64,000 nucleotides of DNA from Azospirillum formosense (GCF_040500525.1 NZ_CP159402.1:248001-312000), one strand, 5' to 3'; positions 18,044-27,020 are shown, numbered from the stretch's first letter. Notes: generated by a model from the sequence alone, not told the origin. Made by a program: numbers and translations.

Positions 18044-20278
18044 TCAGACCGGTTCGAGTGCGGGTGCGGGCAGCGCGGCCACCGGCGAAGACGGCGGACG
18101 CGGCGCCCTGGAATCCATGTGCCGGCTCATCTCGCGCAGGCCCGCGACGTCCAGGATCAGGGCGACGCGCCCGTCGCCCAGGATGGTCGCGGCGGCCACG
18201 CCGTCGAGGCGGCGGAAGTTCGCTTCCAGGCTCTTGATGACGACCTGCTGCTGGCCCAACACCTCGTCCACGACGAGGCCGAGGCGCGAGCCGTCCTCCG
18301 TCTCCACCAGCACGACCAGCGCGCGGGTGGGGTCGGCGACGGCGCCGGGGATGCCGAACAGCTGGTGCAGGTAGACCAGCCGCACATACTCGCCGCGGGC
18401 CATCATCACGTCGCACTTGCCGACCAGCCCGTGCAGGTCCGCCGCCTTGGGGCGCAGGCTCTCCACGATGTTGGTCAGAGGCAGGACGAAGCGCTCCTCG
18501 CCCACCGAGATCACCATGCCGTCGAGCACCGCCAGGGTCAGCGGCAGCGACAGCACGAAGCGCGAGCCTTCGCCCGGCGTGGAATAGACGCCGATGCGCC
18601 CGCCGAGCGAGGAGATGTTCCGCACCACCACGTCCATGCCGACGCCGCGGCCCGACAGGTTGGACACCTGATCGGCGGTGGAGAAGCCGGGCAGGAAGAT
18701 CAGGTTGTCGATCTCCTCGTCCGACAGGGCGGCCCCCGGCGGGACGAGGCCCTTCTCGATGGCCTTCGACAGCACCTTGGGCCGGTTGATGCCGCGCCCG
18801 TCGTCGGTGATCTCGATGACGATGCGGCCCGAGCGGTGCTGCGCCGACAGATGGACGGTGCCGGCGCGCGGCTTGCCGATGCGCTCCCGCTCCTCCGGGC
18901 CTTCCAGCCCGTGGTCGATGGAGTTGCGGATCATATGGGTCAGCGGATCGACAAGGTTCTCCACCACCGTCTTGTCCACCTCGGTCGTCTCGCCGCTGGT
19001 GACGAGCTGAACCTCCTTGCCGGTCGCGGCGGCGCATTCGCGGACCAGACGCGGCATGCGGGAGAAGACGCTGGACACCGGCTGGGCGCGGATCGACATC
19101 ACGCTCTCGCGCAGCTCGCGGGTGTGCTGGGCCAGCTGCTCCAGCCCCTCCAGAAGCTCCTGGAACTCGCCGGGGGGCAGCTCGCGCACATGCTCGGCGA
19201 TCATCGCCTGGGTGATGACCATCTCGCCGACCATGTTGACCAGCCGGTCGATCTTGTCGAGATCGACGCGGATGGTGTGGCTGGTCAGCCCGGCATGCTC
19301 CGCCCCGCCGCCGTTGGGGCGCGGGCGGGCGGCTTCGGCCTTGGGGGCGTCGGCCTTGGGCGCTTCGGCCGGTGCGGCGACCACCGCCGGCGGGGTGGCG
19401 ACGGGCACCGGATCGGTGACGGGGGGCTGCGCCTCGGCGGCGGCGGGCGGCGGGGCCTCCGCGGTGATGCGGATGTCGCAGTCGTCGGCCACGAACTCGA
19501 AGACGTCGTTGATCTTGTCCAGATCGACGTCCGCGTCGGCGATCAGCGTGACCGTCCAGGAGAGGTGGAGGAGCTCCGCCTCCAGGTTCTGCAGGGTCGG
19601 CAGGGCGTCGGTGTGGCAGTCCACGGTGGCGTCGCCCAGCCGGCGCAGCGCGCGCAGCATGAAGGCCGGCTCGTTGCCCGACATCAGCAGGTCGGGCCGC
19701 GGCCGGAAGACGATGGTCCAGCGCAGCTTGCCGGGAGGAACCGGGTTCTCCTCCGCGCGGGCGGCGGCGATGGCCGCCATGGCGTCGCCGAACAGCCCGG
19801 CCTCGTCGTCCTCGTCGTCGGCGTAGACGGCGGCATGAACGGGGGCGGGAGCCGCCGCCGCTGCCGCTGCCGGAGCCTGGGCCTGAGGAGCGCCGCCCGA
19901 CAGGTGGCGGCGCAGGGCGGCCACGGTGCCGTCGGTGGTCCCCGCCGGGGCGGCATCGCCTTCGCGCGCGTAGGCCAGCATCTGGCCGAGCAGGTCGTTG
20001 GCGCGGATCAGCGTGTCCACCAGCTCCGTCGTGACCGGGACGGTGTTGTTGCGCACCCCGTCCATCACCGTCTCGAACTCGTGCGCGAAGGCGACCAGCT
20101 CGGTGAAGCCGAAGGCGCCGCCGCCGCCCTTGATCGAGTGGACGGCGCGGAAGATGGCGTTGACCTCGTCGGAATCGACCTCGCCCGGCGTCAGCCGCAG
20201 CAGGCCGGCCTCGGCGACCTCCAGCAGCTCCGCGCTTTCGTCGAAATAGGTTTGCTTGAACCGGCTCAGGTCTTCCAC
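18044..20278 (-). CDS. cheA: CheA chemotaxis histidine kinase
   Basis: 744 residues. P1/Hpt domain at about 1-110 with phospho-histidine in FRAVHSIKGGGGAFG (His47); an Ala/Pro linker; a CheY-binding-like ferredoxin fold region (about 180-275, P2-type); a second Ala/Pro linker; P3 dimerisation (about 320-385); P4 HATPase (HMIRNSIDHGLE, ITDDGRGINR, SGRGVGMDVV); and P5 CheW-like domain to the C-terminus. All motifs needed for autophosphorylation are present. It should phosphorylate the CheY upstream, CheB, and possibly the receiver-PP2C proteins downstream; the last is inference. Confidence 0.96.
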   Translation of the reverse strand: MEDLSRFKQTYFDESAELLEVAEAGLLRLTPGEVDSDEVNAIFRAVHSIKGGGGAFGFTELVAFAHEFETVMDGVRNNTVPVTTELVDTLIRANDLLGQMLAYAREGDAAPAGTTDGTVAALRRHLSGGAPQAQAPAAAAAAAPAPVHAAVYADDEDDEAGLFGDAMAAIAAARAEENPVPPGKLRWTIVFRPRPDLLMSGNEPAFMLRALRRLGDATVDCHTDALPTLQNLEAELLHLSWTVTLIADADVDLDKINDVFEFVADDCDIRITAEAPPPAAAEAQPPVTDPVPVATPPAVVAAPAEAPKADAPKAEAARPRPNGGGAEHAGLTSHTIRVDLDKIDRLVNMVGEMVITQAMIAEHVRELPPGEFQELLEGLEQLAQHTRELRESVMSIRAQPVSSVFSRMPRLVRECAAATGKEVQLVTSGETTEVDKTVVENLVDPLTHMIRNSIDHGLEGPEERERIGKPRAGTVHLSAQHRSGRIVIEITDDGRGINRPKVLSKAIEKGLVPPGAALSDEEIDNLIFLPGFSTADQVSNLSGRGVGMDVVVRNISSLGGRIGVYSTPGEGSRFVLSLPLTLAVLDGMVISVGEERFVLPLTNIVESLRPKAADLHGLVGKCDVMMARGEYVRLVYLHQLFGIPGAVADPTRALVVLVETEDGSRLGLVVDEVLGQQQVVIKSLEANFRRLDGVAAATILGDGRVALILDVAGLREMSRHMDSRAPRPPSSPVAALPAPALEPV

Positions 20279-20308
20279 GGGCGCCCCCTCACAAGCCAGG
20301 ATGCGGCG

Positions 20309-20686
20309 TCAGCCGCACACCTTCTGCACGACGGAGATCAGCTTCTCCGGGTTGAAGGGCTTCACGATCCAGCCGGTCGCCCCCACCGCCCGGCCTTCGG
20401 ACTTCTTCTTCTCGTCGGCCTCGGTGGTCAGCATCAGGATGGGCAGCGTGCGGTGCGCCGGGGTGGCGCGCAGACGGCGGATCAGGGTCAGCCCGTCCAT
20501 CACCGGCATGTTCAGGTCGGTGATGACGAGGTCCACCTTGTTGGCGCCGATGACGCCCAGCGCCTGCTGGCCGTCGGCGGCCTCGACCACGTCGTAGCCG
20601 GCGCCCTTCAGCGTGAAGGAGACCATGTCCCGCATGGTCCGCGAATCGTCGACGGTGAGTACCTTCTTCTTCACGCTTGGCTCCAT
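20309..20686 (-). CDS. cheY: CheY single-domain response regulator
   Basis: 125 residues from ATG 20686, a bare receiver: KVLTVDDSRTMRDMVSFTL, acceptor Asp in LVITDLNMPVMDG, Thr in LMLTTEAD, and Lys in WIVKPFNPEKL. This matches chemotaxis CheY (FliM-binding or accessory). It is 30 bp upstream of cheA and its start overlaps the end of the STAS gene by 16 bp. Whether it binds the flagellar switch or serves another output cannot be read from the sequence. Confidence 0.94.
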   Translation of the reverse strand: MEPSVKKKVLTVDDSRTMRDMVSFTLKGAGYDVVEAADGQQALGVIGANKVDLVITDLNMPVMDGLTLIRRLRATPAHRTLPILMLTTEADEKKKSEGRAVGATGWIVKPFNPEKLISVVQKVCG

Positions 20687-20982
20687 TGCTTCAACCAGCC
20701 GTCCAGCCCCAGATCCTCGCAGGCTTCCGCCAGGACCTCGGACGGCTGGGCGATGGCGAACGTGCGGTTCTGTTCGGCGGCGTGCCGGGAGGCGACCAGA
20801 AGAGCCTGGACGCAGGCGGTGCTGACCCGCTCCACGGCCGCGGCCTCGGCGATGACGGTCCGGGACGCGGCGAAGCCGGCGCGCAGGCTGTCCAGCAGGG
20901 GCTGCGCCATGGCGAGGTCGAGGTCGCTGGGCAGGCCCAGCCGCACCGTTCCCCCCTCGTCGCTCCACTTGATCAAAGTCAC
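20671..20982 (-). CDS. STAS-domain protein at the head of the che array
   Basis: 103 residues from GTG 20982, which has an AAGGAGA ribosome site 6 bases upstream; longer frames to 21111 lack such a site. It is a divergent STAS fold of the MlaB-like type: LIKWSDEGGTVRLGLPSDL, and the loop ERVSTACVQALLVA that replaces the DSAGIG loop of classical anti-anti-sigma factors but still has Ser/Thr. It is translationally overlapped with cheY by 16 bp. It may localise or modulate the signalling array, or join the partner-switch proteins encoded 10 kb downstream. It is the first gene of the array. Confidence 0.82.
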   Translation of the reverse strand: MTLIKWSDEGGTVRLGLPSDLDLAMAQPLLDSLRAGFAASRTVIAEAAAVERVSTACVQALLVASRHAAEQNRTFAIAQPSEVLAEACEDLGLDGWLKQWSQA

Positions 20983-21107
20983 CGCCCGTCTCCTTGCAAC
21001 CCGACCGGGCAACGCCCCGTCCGGAAGACTGATCATGTCCGGCATTTGGTAAAAAACCTGCCTGAAACACGTATAAGGATTCGTTAAGGCAACTGGACTG
21101 ACCTGTG

Positions 21108-23930
21108 TCAACCGGAGCGCGTTCCGGCGGTGTGGTCCGGTTCTTTCGCGGCTTGATCCTTTTGTGGCACGGCGACCCGGCCAGTTCCTGCCGCAGCTGT
21201 TTCCGCCGCATCCATTTCCGCCAGCGGCACGGTGAAGGCGAAGGTGGCGCCGTGGCCGGGTGCGCTGTCGACCCGGATGCGGCCGCCGAGATGCTCGACG
21301 ATGCGCTTGCTGATGGCCAGCCCCAGCCCGGTGCCCTGCGGCTTGTCGGTCATGGTGTCGCCGACCTGCCGGAAGCGGTCGAAGACGATGGCCTGATGCT
21401 CCGCGGCGATGCCGGGGCCGCTGTCGGTGACGGACACGCGCAGATGGCCGTCTTCCGCCGCGACGGACAGCGCGGCCCGCCCGCCCGCCGGGGTGAATTT
21501 CGCGGCGTTGGACAGCAGGTTCACCGCCACCTGGACCAGCCGGTCATGGTCGCCGCGCACCGGCGGCAGGCCGTGCGGGATGGTCACGGACAGCGCGATG
21601 CCGCGCTCGTGGAACAGCCGGGCGGTGGCCGCCGCCGCCTGCTCCAGCGCCGCGCCGAGGTCCATCGGGCGGACCTGCCAGTCGATCTCCCCGGCCTCGA
21701 TCTTCGCCATGTCGAGAACCTGGTTGATGAGGCGGGTCAGCCGCTCGCTCTCGGTGATGACGAGGCCGAGGAACTCCTGGCGCTGCTCCAGCTCGATGTC
21801 GGGGTTGTCGTGCAGCACCTCGGTCAGGGCGCGGATGGAGGTCAGCGGCGTGCGCAGCTCGTGCGTCACGGTGGACAGGAACTCGTCCTTCAGCCGGTCC
21901 AGCTCCGTCAGCCGTTCGTTGGCGGCGCGCAGCGCGGCCGAGGCGCGCTCCAGCTCCGCCGTCTTGTGTTCGAGCTGGCGGCTGTATTCGATGACGTGGC
22001 TGGTCTCGTCGAGCATCCGCATCAGCTCGGGGTAGCTGACCTCGCCGCCCTCCACCGCGGAGGCCAGCGCCACCCGCGCGGACGCGGCGCCGATGGCCCC
22101 GGCCAGCAGCCGCTCGGCGAAGCGCACCAGCTCCGCCCCGGCCCGGCGGTCGGGCTCCAGCGGGCCGTTGCGGCGGACATGCTGGGCGAAAGCCGCCTCC
22201 GCCCGCTGCGGGCCGAGGAAGCGCGCGACGATGCGCTGCAGGTCGCCGACCGTGGCGGTGCCGCGCCAGGCGCCGGCGGGCAGGGGGGTGTCGCGGTGCT
22301 GGAACACCTCAACGAAGGCGGTGGCCTGCGCCCGCTCGCCCAGGCCCGGCCGGTCGAGCAGGGAGACCGCCACGTAGAGGCCGATGTTGAGCAGCATGCT
22401 CCAGAATAGGGCGTGGGTCAGCGGGTCCATGCCGTCGAGCCCGAACAGAGCGTAGGGCTGCAGCAGGGCGACGCCCCACGGCCCCTGGTCGATGAAGGAG
22501 GCGGGCAGCCAGCCGGACCGCGCGAAGCTGGGCAGCAGCAGCGTGTAGGCCCAGGTCAGGATGCCGGCGCCGAGGCCGGCCAGCGCGCCGCGCCGGGTCG
22601 CCCCCGCCCAATAGACGCCGCCGATCAGCGCCGGGGCGAACTGCGCCACCGCCGTGAAGGAGATCAGGCCGATGGCGCTCAGCGCGTAGGCCGAGCCGGC
22701 GATGCGGAAATACAGGTAGCCGAGCAGCAGGATCGCCACGATGGCGACGCGCCGGATGGTCAGCAGAAGCGGCGACAGGTCGTGCAGCCGCTCCAGCCGG
22801 GCGCTGCGGGCGCGCAGCAGGAGCGGCATCACGATGTCGTTGCACACCATGGTGGACAGCGCGATGGCCTCCACCACGATCATGCCGGTGGCCGCCGACA
22901 GCCCGCCGATGAAGGCCAGCAGGGCCAGCCACTCGTTCCCGGCGGCCAGCGGCAGCGCCACCACGAACATGTCCGGGTCCACCGCCCGGTCGGGAAAGCG
23001 CATCAGCCCGGCCACCGCCACCGGCAGGACGAACAGGTTGATCAGCAGCATGTAGAGCGGGAACAGCCACAGGGCGCGGGTCAGGTGCCGCTCGTCCACA
23101 TTCTCGATCACCGTCACCTGGAACTGGCGGGGCAGGCACAGCACCGCCGCCATCGACAGCAGCGTCATGGTCAGCCAAGACCCGTCGGCCAGCGCCGGGG
23201 CGGAGGTGTAGAGGGCCTGGATCTCCGGATGCTCGGCGGCCGTGGCGAACAGCGCGGTTGGGCCGTCGTGCAGCCCCCAGACCACCGCCGCGCCGACCGC
23301 CAGGAAGGCCACCAGCTTGACCACCGATTCGAAGGCGATGGCCGCCACCATGCCCTCGTGATGCTCCGCCGCGTCGATGTGGCGCGTGCCGAAGATGATG
23401 GCGAAGGCCGCCATGACCACCGCCACGTAGAAGGCGTTGTCCAGCACGACGGGCAGGGACAGGCCGCCGGTGGCGCCGGACGGGTCGGTGCCCCACAGAA
23501 CGTCGAAGCTGACCGCCACGGCCTTGAGCTGCAGGGCGATGTAGGGCGTCACCCCGATCACCGCGGTCAGCGCCACCAGCCCGCCCAACCCCTGGCTGCG
23601 CCCGTAGCGGGAGGCGATGAAGTCGGCGATGGAGGTGATTCGCTGCGCCTTGGCGATGCGCAAAATCTTGCGCAGCACCAGCGGCCCCAGCAGCATCAGC
23701 AGGGTCGGGCCGAGATAGATCGGCAGGAAGCCGATGCCCAGCGACGCCGCCCGCCCGACCGAGCCGTAGAAGGTCCAGGTGGTGCAGTACACCGCCAGCG
23801 AGAGCGCGTACACGTACGGCGACGCGATGACGCTGCGCCCGCCGTCGGCCCGCCGGTCCGCCCACCAGGCGATGGCGAAGAGGAGGAGCAGATAGGCGAA
23901 GCTGGCGGCGACGATGGTGGGCCAGGGCAT
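21108..23930 (-). CDS. Sodium/solute symporter-histidine kinase fusion (CbrA/CrbS-like)
   Basis: 940 residues. Residues about 1-500 form 12-13 membrane helices of the SSS (Na+/solute symporter) family, with SLAVYCTTWTFYGSVG and IVVEAIALSTMVCNDI typical of CbrA and CrbS sensors. Then a linker, a coiled coil (about 640-680), HisKA with THELRTPLTSIRAL (His near 690) and HATPase (NLLSNAAKFTP, DSGPGI, GTGLGLAISK). No C-terminal receiver is present. Relatives sense or transport amino acids or acetate and control carbon use. Gene neighbours (lone receiver, DnaQ-type exonuclease fusion and a small membrane protein) match the CrbS/R context. The small membrane protein gene ends 1 bp before its ATG. 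Confidence 0.92.
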   Translation of the reverse strand: MPWPTIVAASFAYLLLLFAIAWWADRRADGGRSVIASPYVYALSLAVYCTTWTFYGSVGRAASLGIGFLPIYLGPTLLMLLGPLVLRKILRIAKAQRITSIADFIASRYGRSQGLGGLVALTAVIGVTPYIALQLKAVAVSFDVLWGTDPSGATGGLSLPVVLDNAFYVAVVMAAFAIIFGTRHIDAAEHHEGMVAAIAFESVVKLVAFLAVGAAVVWGLHDGPTALFATAAEHPEIQALYTSAPALADGSWLTMTLLSMAAVLCLPRQFQVTVIENVDERHLTRALWLFPLYMLLINLFVLPVAVAGLMRFPDRAVDPDMFVVALPLAAGNEWLALLAFIGGLSAATGMIVVEAIALSTMVCNDIVMPLLLRARSARLERLHDLSPLLLTIRRVAIVAILLLGYLYFRIAGSAYALSAIGLISFTAVAQFAPALIGGVYWAGATRRGALAGLGAGILTWAYTLLLPSFARSGWLPASFIDQGPWGVALLQPYALFGLDGMDPLTHALFWSMLLNIGLYVAVSLLDRPGLGERAQATAFVEVFQHRDTPLPAGAWRGTATVGDLQRIVARFLGPQRAEAAFAQHVRRNGPLEPDRRAGAELVRFAERLLAGAIGAASARVALASAVEGGEVSYPELMRMLDETSHVIEYSRQLEHKTAELERASAALRAANERLTELDRLKDEFLSTVTHELRTPLTSIRALTEVLHDNPDIELEQRQEFLGLVITESERLTRLINQVLDMAKIEAGEIDWQVRPMDLGAALEQAAAATARLFHERGIALSVTIPHGLPPVRGDHDRLVQVAVNLLSNAAKFTPAGGRAALSVAAEDGHLRVSVTDSGPGIAAEHQAIVFDRFRQVGDTMTDKPQGTGLGLAISKRIVEHLGGRIRVDSAPGHGATFAFTVPLAEMDAAETAAAGTGRVAVPQKDQAAKEPDHTAGTRSG

Positions 23931-23931
23931 C

Positions 23932-24165
23932 TCAACGCCCCCTGCGTTCCAGAAGCACCGCCGACAGCGCGATCACCCCGCCCCACACCCCCAAGGCGTA
24001 CACGTACAGCAGCGGCAGGCCGAACAGCGTGTCCCCGGCGCCGAAGACGCGCAGCAGCGGCGGGTTGAAGGCGACCACGCCGAACAGGAACAGCGCGATT
24101 AGCCGGTCGGTGGCCGCCCGGCGCGGTGGAGGGGGAATGGGTTGCGGGGCGGGCCCGCCGGTCAA
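23932..24165 (-). CDS. Small two-helix membrane protein (77 residues)
   Basis: Started at TTG 24165, which overlaps the stop of the exonuclease gene (TTGA) and has a GGGAG ribosome site 8 bases ahead. The protein has a short Pro/Arg head, then two hydrophobic segments (LIALFLFGVVAFNPPLL and LPLLYVYALGVWGGVIAL) and a basic end ERRGR. It stops 1 bp before the symporter-kinase ATG. Comparable DUF485-like or DUF4212-like small proteins accompany SSS transporters; this one is not clearly either, but a subunit or stabiliser of the symporter kinase is the natural inference. Confidence 0.75.
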   Translation of the reverse strand: MTGGPAPQPIPPPPRRAATDRLIALFLFGVVAFNPPLLRVFGAGDTLFGLPLLYVYALGVWGGVIALSAVLLERRGR

Positions 24166-26387
24166 AAGGCGCGCTCCCGCGCCGCCAGCTCGACGATGAT
24201 GTTGGCGCCGCGGATGGCGTCGTCGAGCGTGCGGACGTCGCGTTCCTTGAGCATCTCCACCATGCGCAGGAAGACCGCGGCGGTGACGAGGCTGTCGCCC
24301 AGCGCCGTGTGGCGGTCCACCACCTCGATCCCCAGCCGCTCGGCGATGCCGTCCAGGGTGTGGTCGCCCCCCTCGCCGAGCAGCATCCGCGACAGCAGCA
24401 TGGTGTCGAGCACCGGGCTGTCGAAACGCACGCCCGAGACCCGCTCCTTCATCTTCAGGAATTTCAGGTCGAAGGCGGCGTTGTGGGCGATCAGCACCGC
24501 GCCCGACACGAAGCCGCGGAACTGCGGCAGCACCTTGTCGATGGTCGGCTTGTCGGCCACCATCGCGTCGGTGATGCCGTGGAAGGGGATCGATTCCGGC
24601 GGGATGCTCCGCTTCGGGTTGACCAGCGTGTTGAAGGTCTCGCCGGTCAGGATGCGCCCGCCGACGACGCGCACGGCGGCGATCTGGATGATCTCGTCGC
24701 CGGTGCTGGGCGACAGGCCGGTCGTCTCGGTGTCGAAGACCACGTAATGGAGCTGGTCGAGCGGTGTGCGGCCAAGCTCGCTGGTGGCCAGCGGCTGGTG
24801 CAGCAGGTTGAAGTCGAAGAACTCCGGCCGCGCCCCGCCGCGCGCCGCGGTGTGCGCCGACGGCGGCTTCAGCGCGGGCGGCAGCGGCACGCGCAGGCGC
24901 GACAGCAGCTCGCCCTCCGATCCCGGCCCCTTCACCGGCTCGCTCCACATCGTGCTCTTGTGGTGCTGGAGCACGTCGCCGACCGTCAGGCCGCCCAGCG
25001 CGTCGGGCAGCGGGTGGTCGAGCCAGCTGTCCACGATGCCGCTGGGCACCGACGGGCCGCGCCAGGTGATGTCCAGATAGACCCAGCGGTCTCCGGGCTC
25101 CACCGACAGGTCGTAGGCGGGGACCCCGGTCAGCGCGTAGACGTACTCGATCAGATAGCCGAACAGGATGACGAGGCTGTAGCTGTCGCCGTGCACCCAT
25201 TGCGGCAGGCCGGTCAGCGTCACGCCGTACTGCGCCTCCGGCCCGACCCGGTGGCGGATCAGGTTGATGAGGTTGGTGGAGTGGATGTCGCTCATCGGCC
25301 AGGAGCCGGTGACGACGCTGCGGTACGCGTTGGTGACGCGGGCCAGCCGCTCCGACAGGGTGTTGGAGGACTCCATCAGGGCGGCCTGGAAGGCGGCGCG
25401 CTCCTCCGGCCCCAGCTCCGGCGTGTCGTCCAGCGTCTCCAGAACGGCGCGCAGGTTGGCGATGGGGGCGCAGAAGCCCTCCGTCGCCTCGCGCAGCAGG
25501 GCGTCGCGCTGGCCGAGCGCGGCCAGCTCGCTGGTGGCGTCGGACAGGGTGATGACGTAGCCGGTGATCGTCGGCGGTTCGTCCGATCCCTCCGGCGGGT
25601 CCTGCAGGATGGCGCTCATGCGCCCGGCCAGCAGGATGCGGCCGTCCGTGGTGGCGCCGACGAACTGGGCGGTGGTGCCGTGCTCGTGCTCGACGTGCCG
25701 CCCCTCGCGCACGCGCAGGGTCAGCCGCTCCAGCGTGTGGATGACCGGCTCCGCCACCACGAAATGCAGCAGCGAGCGGCCCAGCCCGAGGTCGCCGGCC
25801 AGATGCAGGATGTCGAGCGCCGTCTGGTTGTAGAGAAGGATCTGATGCTTGAGGTTGCAGACCAGGACGCCTTCGTGCAGGTCGCGCAGGACGGCGGCGA
25901 GCCGCGTCTTCTGCTCCTCCGCCTTGGCGGTCGATTCCGCGACGGTGCGCGCGGTGTCGCGGCGGGCGGCGGCCAGCTTGTCCGACAGCTCGTTGACCGC
26001 CCTGGCCACCGGGGCGAGGTCGCCGTAGCGGGCCAGCGGGATGCGCGCGCCGGTCTTGCCGTCGGCGGTGCCATGGGCGATCAGCCCGGCCTCGCGGCTC
26101 AGCGTTTCCGAGGCGCGCAGCAGCCGCCGGTCGACCAGCCCCCACAGGCCCCAGACCGCGGCGGTGACGGCGGCGGTCATGGTGACGGCGTAGGTGACGA
26201 AGGCGTTGGGGTCGTTGTTCGCGCTGAAGCCGACCGCGGCCCCCGCCGACAGCAGGGGCAGGCCGACGCCGGCGGCGCGGAAGGCCAGGGGGATGATCCG
26301 GCGCGGTTCCGCCGGGGTGGCCGGGGTGGCCGGGGTGGTTGACGGAGCGGCGGCTCCGGTGCTTCCGGTGGTCGCCGGGGCGCTCAT
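24162..26387 (-). CDS. Membrane-anchored PAS protein fused to DnaQ-type 3'-5' exonuclease
   Basis: 741 residues. An Ala/Pro/Thr head (partly from a 9-bp tandem repeat), two membrane helices (about 32-75), a HAMP-like segment, a coiled coil and PAS (about 160-290), a kinase-like dimerisation and ATPase-like region without an H-box His or G-boxes, then a DEDDh exonuclease (about 535-741): VFDTETTGLSP, LIAHNAAFDLKFL, and DRHTALGDSLVTA carry the D-E, D and H-D catalytic residues. The exonuclease looks active. Such fusions are known beside CrbS-type sensors, but the substrate and purpose are unclear. Its ATG overlaps the receiver gene stop by 4 bases. Confidence 0.88.
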   Translation of the reverse strand: MSAPATTGSTGAAAPSTTPATPATPAEPRRIIPLAFRAAGVGLPLLSAGAAVGFSANNDPNAFVTYAVTMTAAVTAAVWGLWGLVDRRLLRASETLSREAGLIAHGTADGKTGARIPLARYGDLAPVARAVNELSDKLAAARRDTARTVAESTAKAEEQKTRLAAVLRDLHEGVLVCNLKHQILLYNQTALDILHLAGDLGLGRSLLHFVVAEPVIHTLERLTLRVREGRHVEHEHGTTAQFVGATTDGRILLAGRMSAILQDPPEGSDEPPTITGYVITLSDATSELAALGQRDALLREATEGFCAPIANLRAVLETLDDTPELGPEERAAFQAALMESSNTLSERLARVTNAYRSVVTGSWPMSDIHSTNLINLIRHRVGPEAQYGVTLTGLPQWVHGDSYSLVILFGYLIEYVYALTGVPAYDLSVEPGDRWVYLDITWRGPSVPSGIVDSWLDHPLPDALGGLTVGDVLQHHKSTMWSEPVKGPGSEGELLSRLRVPLPPALKPPSAHTAARGGARPEFFDFNLLHQPLATSELGRTPLDQLHYVVFDTETTGLSPSTGDEIIQIAAVRVVGGRILTGETFNTLVNPKRSIPPESIPFHGITDAMVADKPTIDKVLPQFRGFVSGAVLIAHNAAFDLKFLKMKERVSGVRFDSPVLDTMLLSRMLLGEGGDHTLDGIAERLGIEVVDRHTALGDSLVTAAVFLRMVEMLKERDVRTLDDAIRGANIIVELAARERAF

Positions 26388-26800
26388 GGCTGAGGCTCCG
26401 CGGCGCCGCCCGGCGCGCCGTCCTGGTGGTTGTCGGGGGTCAGGTACTTGCGGACGGTGGCGACGAGGTCGCGGGTCGAGAAGGGCTTGGTGATGTAGTC
26501 GGTGGCGCCCAGCGCCATGCCCTTCTGCCGCTCCACGTCGCGGCTCTTGGCCGTCAGCATGATGATGGGCAGCGACTGGTAGGCGGGGTCGGCGCGCAGC
26601 GACTGGCAGACGTCGAACCCGTCGCGCCGCGGCATCATGGCGTCCAGCAGGATCAGGTCGGGCGTGCTTTCCGCAACCGATTCAAGGGCTTCCTCGCCGT
26701 TGCGGGCGATGCGCACGGCAAAGCCCGCCTTCTGCAGCAAAACCTGCAGCGACAGGACGATGCTGGGCTCGTCGTCGGCGACCAGGATCGTCGGCTTCAT
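26384..26800 (-). CDS. Stand-alone response regulator receiver
   Basis: 138 residues: a single receiver (TILVADDEPSIVLSL; acceptor Asp in LILLDAMMPRRDG; LTAKSRD; YITKPFSTRDL) with a 20-residue polar tail and no DNA-binding domain. It is the first gene of the exonuclease/symporter-kinase operon and overlaps the next gene by ATGA. The symporter kinase lacks its own receiver, so this protein is the likely direct phospho-acceptor, perhaps acting by protein contact. The LuxR-type regulator of classical CrbR is not present in this window. Confidence 0.92.
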   Translation of the reverse strand: MKPTILVADDEPSIVLSLQVLLQKAGFAVRIARNGEEALESVAESTPDLILLDAMMPRRDGFDVCQSLRADPAYQSLPIIMLTAKSRDVERQKGMALGATDYITKPFSTRDLVATVRKYLTPDNHQDGAPGGAAEPQP

Positions 26801-26919
26801 ACCAGGGTTTCCTCCGGTTCGCCGGTCTGATGCGCCGGCTTCTTGCGGGCTGCGCTTGTTCTAATATGCGTGCCTGTTCAATCCCATGTTAGCGGCAAGG
26901 AGAAGGACAGATCAAGACG

Positions 26920-26955
26920 AAGCCCGTCCGCAATACCGAAATTGCGGACGGGCTT
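26920..26955. terminator. Hairpin terminator between SPOR gene and receiver gene
   Basis: 15-bp perfect stem AAGCCCGTCCGCAAT / ATTGCGGACGGGCTT around a 6-base loop (26920-26955). It lies downstream of the minus-strand SPOR gene (stop at 27021). The best T run is on the plus strand (GGGCTTTTG), with only TTC on the minus strand, so it may work in both directions with different strength. Confidence 0.7.
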
Positions 26956-27020
26956 TTGCAAAGGAAAGAAGCGGAATAGAGGGAAGCGACAGTTTGTCGC
27001 GGCGGCGCCGTTGCCTGCGG

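Noticed and set aside
26311..26337. Three 9-bp GCCGGGGTG repeats as a regulatory element
   Set aside because: They are in frame and encode the Pro-Ala-Thr head of the exonuclease fusion.
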